Assembly (NCBI GenBank): GCA_030372985.1
Contig: JAUCQB010000021.1
Location: 1 to 64,000, forward strand
Origin: Phycisphaerae bacterium
GTDB lineage: Bacteria > Planctomycetota > Phycisphaerae > UBA1845 > PWPN01
Direction: 5' to 3'
Length of the DNA: 64,000 nucleotides
Below, one piece after another: positions 58,097 to 64,000 of this stretch (its first letter is position 1; each line of letters begins with the position of its first letter). The notes under the pieces are model-generated. The model made no database searches and was not told where the DNA came from. It was given only the letters and a program-made list of their open reading frames with translations. Both the position numbers and the translations under genes were made by a program.

Positions 58097-58393
58097 CTAC
58101 TCCAGGATCGCCAGAACGTCACTCTCCTTCAGAATCACGTATTTCTTGCCGTTGATTTCGACGTCGGAACCCGAGTACTTGCCGTAGAAGACCTCGTCAC
58201 CGACACTCACACTCATCTTGCCGCGTCCGCCGTCCTTGAGCAGCTTACCCGGGCCCGTTGCGAGCACCTTGCCTCGCTGGGGCTTCTCCTTGGCGCTGTC
58301 CGGCAGGACGATGCCGCCGGCCGTCTTGTCCTCGGCCTCACTCTGCTCGACCACGATCCGATCATCCAAAAGCTTGATGTTCAGCTTCGCCAT
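58097..58393 (-). CDS. groES: GroES co-chaperonin
   Basis: A 98-residue heptamer-forming cap of GroEL. LLDDRIVVEQSEAEDKTAGGIVLPDSA contains the mobile-loop region, and VGDEVFYGKYSGSDVEINGKKYVILKESDVLA is the family C-terminal part. Full length. It lies between the two groEL genes, so it may serve both. CGGAGACAGACGCG precedes the ATG. Confidence 0.95.
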   Translation of the reverse strand: MAKLNIKLLDDRIVVEQSEAEDKTAGGIVLPDSAKEKPQRGKVLATGPGKLLKDGGRGKMSVSVGDEVFYGKYSGSDVEINGKKYVILKESDVLAILE

Positions 58394-58500
58394 CGCGTCT
58401 GTCTCCGTTCCTCTTCGGGCTCCACACAGGAGGACCCGTTTATCTGCTGAAAACCGTCAACCTCACTCGCGGCGAGACGGTGACCGCGCCGTCCGCACGA

Positions 58501-60168
<1,668 letters not shown>

Positions 60169-60266
60169 GTCCTCTGTTCTCCTTGGTCTTCACCTGCCCG
60201 GCCTGAAGCCGGCCTGGGCGTTCACACACACGTTGACAGGGATTCTCCTCTTGGCTGGCAGACACG

Positions 60267-60281
60267 GCAAACACGGTGCCA
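60267..60281 (-). promoter_or_regulatory. Sigma-54-like -24/-12 element upstream of groEL
   Basis: On the minus strand the sequence is TGGCACCGTGTTTGC: TGGCAC and TTGC with the correct 5-bp spacing, putting GG and GC at -24 and -12. The predicted start of transcription is near 60255, giving a leader of about 87 nt. An enhancer-binding site was not identified. Confidence 0.45.
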
Positions 60282-60496
60282 CAGATGGCATGTACCGCCG
60301 TGCCAGACTCCTAAGTATTTCTGGAATATGAGATTATCACAATGTAAGACGCCGTATCCAACTCCCCCGTCGCCGTGCCAGCGTGGCAGCAATCCGGTCC
60401 GGTATGCCATAGTGACAGGGCCGAACTCACAAGCGGGGAGCAATAACCCCGGCCACTGTCAGTCTGGTATCCAAACCACATGGGTTTAATTTTATG

Positions 60497-60526
60497 AAAG
60501 TCGATTTGCTTTTTATTAAAGTCGAT
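60497..60526 (+). promoter_or_regulatory. Direct repeats AAAGTCGAT flanking the -35 box
   Basis: AAAGTCGAT at 60497-60505 and again at 60518-60526. The copies are exactly 21 bp apart, two helical turns, and lie on either side of the -35 box of the DUF2089 promoter. A likely regulator-binding pair, perhaps for the DUF2089 protein itself. Confidence 0.5.
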
Positions 60527-60534
60527 GGTAGACT
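60506..60534 (+). promoter_or_regulatory. Sigma-70-like promoter of the DUF2089 gene
   Basis: TTGCTT (60506-60511), a 17-bp spacer, TAGACT (60529-60534). The expected start near 60541 gives a 40-nt leader. Confidence 0.55.
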
Positions 60535-60581
60535 TGGTTCGAGTGAATCCTAGGCCGGGACAAAAAGCGACAGGGGCAATA

Positions 60582-60917
60582 ATGAGCGACAACGAAACCA
60601 AGAGTCACCCATTGACGAGGTTGGAAGGTGGCGACCTCGACTTCGTCTCTCAACTGGTCCTGGTCTCGGGGTCTCTCAAAGATCTGGCATCGGCCTATGG
60701 GGTGAGTTACCCCACGATCAGGGGTCGCCTGGACCGGCTCATCGCCCGACTGCAGCGGGTCATGGAAGGGACACCGGCAGACCCCATGGCCGAAGCACTG
60801 GCAAATCTCGTTGAACAGGGCGAAGTCACCGCGTCAGCAGCAAGATCCATACTCGATTTGCACAGACGTGCAATTCAGTCAGCTAAGGAGCAAAACGATG
60901 AGCGAACCGTGGTTTGA
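60582..60917 (+). CDS. DUF2089-like helix-turn-helix protein
   Basis: A 111-residue protein starting at the ATG at 60582 after ACAGGGGCAATA. DFVSQLVLVSGSLKDLASAYGV followed by SYPTIRGRLDRLIARL is a typical helix-turn-helix with the SYPT recognition-helix start seen in DUF2089 proteins. The C-terminal half is helical (EALANLVEQGEVTASAARSIL). The usual N-terminal zinc ribbon of many DUF2089 proteins is absent, so it is a short form. It overlaps the next gene by 20 nt. It is likely the regulator of this two-gene unit. Confidence 0.75.
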   Translation: MSDNETKSHPLTRLEGGDLDFVSQLVLVSGSLKDLASAYGVSYPTIRGRLDRLIARLQRVMEGTPADPMAEALANLVEQGEVTASAARSILDLHRRAIQSAKEQNDERTVV

Positions 60918-61257
60918 TGTCAACACATTCGGGACGATGTACGGAATCATCGGCGGGGGCGTCGGGGGAACACTGTGCGGTGTTCTCGGGGCCATCGGTG
61001 GCATCCTGGCCCCGCGCGGCAAGGGGCGACGATTCGTTCTTGGATCCATGGCCTTCTTCGTCGTGGCCGGCGCGGTCCAACTGATCGTTGGCCTGATCGC
61101 TCTGGCGTCCGGGCAGCCGTACGGCATCTGGTATCCGATGGTACTCTGTGGGGTCATATTGGTTGCCGTGATGGGACCGTTGATTCCTGTTGTCCGCACC
61201 CGATACGCGCAACTCGACCAACGCCGGATCGATGCCGAGGCGATCAGGCGAAGCTAG
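60898..61257 (+). CDS. Small membrane protein paired with DUF2089
   Basis: A 119-residue protein. TAAGGAGCAAAACG precedes the ATG, which lies inside the DUF2089 gene. A Gly-rich helix (IIGGGVGGTLCGVLGAIGG), then AFFVVAGAVQLIVGLIALA, and MVLCGVILVAVMGPLIPVV give three membrane segments, with a polar C-terminus. Not recognised beyond that. Tight overlap suggests it works with, or is sensed by, the regulator. A terminator follows. Confidence 0.65.
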   Translation: MSEPWFDVNTFGTMYGIIGGGVGGTLCGVLGAIGGILAPRGKGRRFVLGSMAFFVVAGAVQLIVGLIALASGQPYGIWYPMVLCGVILVAVMGPLIPVVRTRYAQLDQRRIDAEAIRRS

Positions 61258-61295
61258 CCGAACCTCGTGGACTTCCGTCTGGGTAGGTCATTCTC

Positions 61296-61327
61296 AGCGG
61301 CCGGCCTCCAGAGCCGGCCGCTTTCTT
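61296..61327 (+). terminator. Intrinsic terminator after the DUF2089 unit
   Basis: AGCGGCCGGC (61296-61305) pairs perfectly with GCCGGCCGCT (61313-61322), with a 7-nt loop and a TTCTT tail. Confidence 0.85.
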
Positions 61328-61589
61328 GCGTATCTGGAGCCACCGAGACCGATCGGCCCCAGTCCCGGCGTTCGCCTGTTGTCTCCAATGTCCAGTTCGA
61401 ACAGGCCCGGCAGCTTCATGTCGGACACCTGTTGTCGTCCTGGGAGTGATGATCATCGACGCTTGCACTGATCAAAACATGAACCGCTTGTACTCGAGAG
61501 ATGTGCCCGGCCAAGCCCTGCCGGAATTGGAGCTCAAGTAGTCTGTTCAGGTGCAATTCTTTCACCTCAGTCCCGCAGCCCAGGAAGCA

Positions 61590-61646
61590 GCAGGTCTCGG
61601 TCGCCGGGGCGACCCGGCCTACGGCGAGGCAGGCTCGACCCTGTCC
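61590..61646 (-). repeat. Dispersed repeat family A, copy 4 (partial)
   Basis: Read on the minus strand it has AGCCTGCCTCGCC, then GGGTCGCC, GGCGACCGAGACCT, matching the left and central parts of the copy at 8828-8945. The terminal GGTAGGG-type ends are degenerate. Confidence 0.55.
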
Positions 61647-61970
61647 TGCCCTGCTGGTGGAGACGACGGCGAAAGGGCCGTACAATACGCCGAAACGCCG
61701 CCCGGCGGTGCATCTGGGGAACCATATTGGGGGAATAATGTCTAAAGGTTATATGCCCGTTTGCCCCGGACATGGCTGGGCTTTGGCCGGTGACAGGCCG
61801 GCCGGGAGTCGGCGCGCGATCAGCCAGTGCTCGCGGCGCCGGGCCGAGACCACGCACGCAGCCACGGCCAGACGATTCTTCATCCGCTGGAATGCTGGAC
61901 CCGCCCGCGTCGGTAGCACTGCGTGGCGGGCATCCTGGAAAAACGTTCAGAGCTGAAAAGGAGAATCACC

Positions 61971-63212
61971 ATGATCGCCAATTCCCCGAGGAAAGCTGTC
62001 GGCTGGTCGGCAGCCACCATTGTCCTGGCCGCAAGCCTGATCTGCGCAGGGCTCACAAACGCGCAGACTCCCAAGGCGACCACCACCGGGAACAAGGACG
62101 CTCCGGCGGCCAAATCCGGCGAGAATGGCGCCGGAGAAGTGATCGTCAAGTACGACGACGGCACGGCGGACGGCCAGAAGAGCCTCGGCGCGTCCGGCCA
62201 CGCGGTGGCCTTCAAACGCCCGGCCAATGCCACATGGGTTGAGGCGGTGGAGATCTTCGCCAGCCGTTACGGCCACCCTGAGCCGCCCAAGGAATCGTTC
62301 CACGTGTACGTGCTCAACAATGACCGGCAGGTGCTCGCCGATGTTCCGATTCCGTACGAGACGATCAAGCGGGAAGCAGTCACCTGGTACACCCTCCGCA
62401 CACCGTCCATCGAGGTTCCCGAAGAGTTCCTGATCGGCCTGGCGTTCAACCCCGCCGAGCGGAAGGGCATCTATCTGAGCTACGACAAGAACGTTGAGAA
62501 ATCACACTCTCTTGTTGGTCTGCCGGACGAAGGCTACGAGCCGGTGACGGAGAAATATGACTGGATGGTCCGCGTGCAGATGGCCGCGAAGCCTTCCGGC
62601 CAGAAAGGCACTTTCAAACTGGCGGACTGGAAACCGCCCAAGAAAACCGACACCTTGGCGGGCACCATCATCCTTCCTCGCAAGGTTGTTGTGACGCAGG
62701 ACAAGCAGAGCTACGGGGGTGAGGGGCCGGCAATCGAGTTCACGATTGAGCCCTCCCAAGTGGGCGAGACAAGCCCGGCGGGGCTGGAGAAGGTCAAAGT
62801 GAGAGGCTTCAGCCTCTACGCCAGCCGGTATGGTTCCGGATACGATGCGCAGACCACGATGGTGAAGGTGGCGGTGCTGGACTCCAAGGGGGCGGTACGC
62901 TGGAAAGGCGAGGTCCCTTACGCCTTGTTCAAGTACAAGCCCGCGTGGGTGAACGTGACGTTGCCGAAGCCCATGCCGCTGCTGGAGCTGGCCCAAAAAG
63001 ACGGCAAGCTGACGGTCGCTTTCGATCCCGAGGCGCAGCAGAGAAAGGGCATCTACTTCCACTATCAGAAGGAGCCGGCCAAGCCTCACAGTTCGGTGGG
63101 CACCGTGGCCAGCGGTTTCGAGCCGGTCTCCACGCGAGAATGGCTGATCCGGATCCACCTCCAAAAGGAGAGACCTGCGGGCAGCGCAACGCGGCCGACG
63201 GATAAGCGCTGA
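61971..63212 (+). CDS. Secreted protein with an internal duplication
   Basis: A 413-residue protein. The ATG follows AAAAGGAGAATCACC; the signal peptide is about residues 1-36 (WSAATIVLAASLICAGLTNA). Two homologous beta-rich halves can be seen. Half 1 (about 80-205) has EIFASRYGH, VLNNDRQVLADVPIPYE, FLIGLAFNPAERKGIYLSYD and GYEPVTEKYDWMVRVQM. Half 2 (about 280-405) has SLYASRYGS, VLDSKGAVRWKGEVPYA, LTVAFDPEAQQRKGIYFHYQ and GFEPVSTREWLIRIHL. The parts shared by both halves suggest a ligand-binding sandwich duplicated in tandem. No enzyme motif. The function is unknown. Confidence 0.68.
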   Translation: MIANSPRKAVGWSAATIVLAASLICAGLTNAQTPKATTTGNKDAPAAKSGENGAGEVIVKYDDGTADGQKSLGASGHAVAFKRPANATWVEAVEIFASRYGHPEPPKESFHVYVLNNDRQVLADVPIPYETIKREAVTWYTLRTPSIEVPEEFLIGLAFNPAERKGIYLSYDKNVEKSHSLVGLPDEGYEPVTEKYDWMVRVQMAAKPSGQKGTFKLADWKPPKKTDTLAGTIILPRKVVVTQDKQSYGGEGPAIEFTIEPSQVGETSPAGLEKVKVRGFSLYASRYGSGYDAQTTMVKVAVLDSKGAVRWKGEVPYALFKYKPAWVNVTLPKPMPLLELAQKDGKLTVAFDPEAQQRKGIYFHYQKEPAKPHSSVGTVASGFEPVSTREWLIRIHLQKERPAGSATRPTDKR

Positions 63213-63390
63213 CTCGGATGATTAACCAAGAGAACGCCGGAGCGGCAGGTCTCGGCGGGTGTGTGACAGAATCGGCGGGGCATGCCGACCGGTCCAGGGT
63301 GAGCGAACAACCCCCTTCAGGGGGTTTCCCCGCCGAAGGCGGGCTGATAGGCCGGCCGTTATACGGCCGGTTGGCGGTCGCCCCCAACTC

Positions 63391-63489
63391 TTCCTCCTTT
63401 CTATTGTCTCAGCCCGTTTCAACGGGCTTGTCCGATGCGGAGAAGCCCGTTGAAACGGGCTCAAAGAGACAACACCCGGAAAGGAGGAA
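63391..63489. repeat. 99-bp nested palindrome
   Basis: Outer arms TTCCTCCTTT (63391-63400) and AAAGGAGGAA (63480-63489); middle arms TTGTCTC (63404-63410) and GAGACAA (63466-63472); inner arms AGCCCGTTTCAACGGGCT (63411-63428) and AGCCCGTTGAAACGGGCT (63444-63461), each of which is also a palindrome. The right outer arm contains AGGAGG. Confidence 0.75.
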
Positions 63490-63499
63490 TTACCCGACC

Positions 63500-63514
63500 A
63501 TGAACCAGCCGTAA
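63500..63514 (+). other. Possible four-residue leader ORF (MNQP)
   Basis: ATG AAC CAG CCG TAA follows AAAGGAGGAA by about 10 nt, with the Shine-Dalgarno sequence inside the right arm of the palindrome at 63391-63489. It may be a leader peptide of a regulatory switch or a chance ORF. No plus-strand gene follows in the window. Confidence 0.25.
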
Positions 63515-63625
63515 AACGACTGGCCTATCTGCCCTTCGGGAAAGACCGCTGAAGCGGTCTGCGCTCGGCTTGTGTTCACGCCCACCGGGTCAACCGCCAG
63601 GAGGGCCGCTGCTTCTGTCACGGAC

Positions 63626-63731
63626 CCGGTCGCCTTGGCGACCTCCATTCGGCCCGCCTTCGGCTCTGAGGCTGAGCCTCAGGCTCAGGCTCGAAGAGAG
63701 CTCATGGCCGAGGGCGACGCTGCCCTGCCCC
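63626..63731 (-). repeat. Dispersed repeat family A, copy 5
   Basis: On the minus strand it reads GGGCAGCGTCGCCCTCGGCC, ATGAGCTC, then an inserted 45-bp GAG/CTC-rich segment, then GGGCCGAATGGAGGTCGCC and GGCGACCG. The flanking parts match the left half of the copy at 7102-7233 closely; the inserted segment is unique. Confidence 0.7.
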
Positions 63732-63735
63732 AGCC

Positions 63736-64000
63736 TCATGCCTGATCTGACATCGCCGCAATATGTTCGATGGCCAGCATCAGGGCATGAGTGCCCTTGC
63801 GGCCGTAACCGAGGGCTTGGACGGTCACGTAGAGCTGATGAGCGAGGGCCAAGCCGGGCAAGGGCAGATTCATGCGTTTGGCTTCTTCCAGAGCGATGCC
63901 CATGTCCTTGACGAAGTGATCGACGAAGAAGCCGGGATCGAAATTGCGCTTGCAGATGCGTGGAGCGAGGTTATCGAGCGACCAGCACCCGGCCGCCCCG
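63736..64000 (-). CDS. Beta-hydroxyacid dehydrogenase (partial, 3' end only)
   Basis: An incomplete gene: the 5' part lies beyond the window. The 88 visible residues match the C-terminal helical domain of 3-hydroxyisobutyrate and 2-hydroxy-3-oxopropionate (tartronate semialdehyde) reductases: [60 protein letters not shown] and [14 protein letters not shown]. The family reduces small beta-hydroxyacids with NAD(P). A link with the galactonate-type dehydratase pathway is possible but the genes are 40 kb apart. The catalytic Lys and the NAD-binding domain are not in view. Confidence 0.85.
   Translation of the reverse strand, partial: GAAGCWSLDNLAPRICKRNFDPGFFVDHFVKDMGIALEEAKRMNLPLPGLALAHQLYVTVQALGYGRKGTHALMLAIEHIAAMSDQA

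Larger units (their letters stand above)
60169..60581. other. Divergent intergenic region with two promoter systems
   Basis: The left side holds a sigma-54-like element for groEL (60267-60281, minus). The right side holds a sigma-70-like promoter with flanking direct repeats for the DUF2089 gene (60497-60534, plus). No gene was seen. Confidence 0.6.
61258..61970. other. Intergenic region with terminator and repeat A copy 4
   Basis: It holds the terminator at 61296-61327 and a family A repeat at 61590-61646. Reading frames here have no family resemblance or good initiation site. The final bases carry AAAAGGAGAATCACC for the next gene. Confidence 0.5.
63213..63735. other. Intergenic region rich in palindromes
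   Basis: It contains short perfect hairpins (CCCGCCGAAGGCGGG, GGCCGGCCGTTATACGGCCGG, GACCGCTGAAGCGGTC), the large nested palindrome at 63391-63489 and a family A repeat at 63626-63731. No conventional gene was seen; only a possible four-residue ORF at 63500-63514. Confidence 0.6.

Noticed and set aside
60169..60581. A CIRCE/HrcA operator upstream of groEL
   Set aside because: No TTAGCACTC inverted repeat, nor a near form, was found on reading the region.
63411..63461. Two 18-bp reciprocal palindromes as a CRISPR or phage attachment site
   Set aside because: They are inverted relative to each other and each is a palindrome, so a nested cruciform or hairpin repeat explains them better. No integrase or cas genes are present.

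Overview
The window looks like chromosomal DNA of a planctomycete (phylum Planctomycetota, perhaps a Phycisphaerae-like lineage). This is inferred from family content, not from a marker gene. The DNA is GC-rich. Typical signs are a prepilin-type (GFSLIEVL) protein, an MJ0042-like multi-zinc-ribbon membrane protein, secreted proteins with thrombospondin-type-3 calcium repeats and dockerin-like tails, a PEP-CTERM protein, and a helix-turn-helix/Gly-Ser/membrane fusion protein. Long intergenic gaps (300-950 bp) carry hairpin-forming dispersed repeats. No rRNA, tRNA, CRISPR array, transposase or phage gene was recognised.

Layout. 1-7.1 kb: extracellular proteins (a PEP-CTERM protein, two clan GH-A-like glycosidases, two dockerin-like tails). 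7.4-15.2 kb: an APP1-type phosphatase, a DinB-fold protein, a tiny zinc ribbon, gamma-glutamyltransferase, and an MMPL/RND exporter overlapping a VOC protein. 15.7-18.1 kb: coaE and rho with a strong terminator. 18.4-22.7 kb: a secreted unknown, a nucleotidyltransferase-fold protein, a DgoD-like enolase-superfamily dehydratase, and a toxin-antitoxin-like pair. 22.8-29.6 kb: a pseudopilin-like protein, an S41/PDZ protease, folC and a DUF434/DUF5616 protein. 30-41.3 kb: a zinc-ribbon membrane protein, a beta-propeller plus calcium-repeat surface protein, a three-gene secreted/Tat cluster and a two-component pair. 41.5-53.6 kb, almost all on the minus strand: an OmpA-like lipoprotein, membrane and cytoplasmic unknowns, an STN-domain protein, a 991-residue IPT/dockerin protein and a polytopic membrane protein. 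53.8-60.2 kb, minus strand: a chaperone locus read as groEL, groES, second groEL, dnaJ, grpE, FmdB-like, yacG. 60.5-64 kb: a DUF2089 regulator with a membrane protein, a secreted protein with an internal duplication, and the 3' end of a beta-hydroxyacid dehydrogenase gene.

How genes may work together. The first 7 kb suggest export of carbohydrate-active and calcium-binding surface proteins. The galactonate-dehydratase-like enzyme and the beta-hydroxyacid dehydrogenase fit sugar-acid catabolism, but they are 40 kb apart. The chaperone locus is a coherent protein-folding unit, and a sigma-54-like element lies upstream of its first gene. Two genes (folC and the nucleotidyltransferase-fold gene) have sigma-70-like promoters whose -10 box ends exactly 8 nt before the ATG, which predicts leaderless mRNAs.

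The most unusual signals are non-coding. One is a dispersed mosaic repeat with GGTAGGGCA/TGCCCTACC ends in at least five places. Another is a second hairpin repeat family near 18 kb and 41 kb. The third is a 99-bp nested palindrome near 63.4 kb whose right arm contains a strong Shine-Dalgarno sequence just before a four-residue ORF. All boundaries and functions were judged by eye without database searches.
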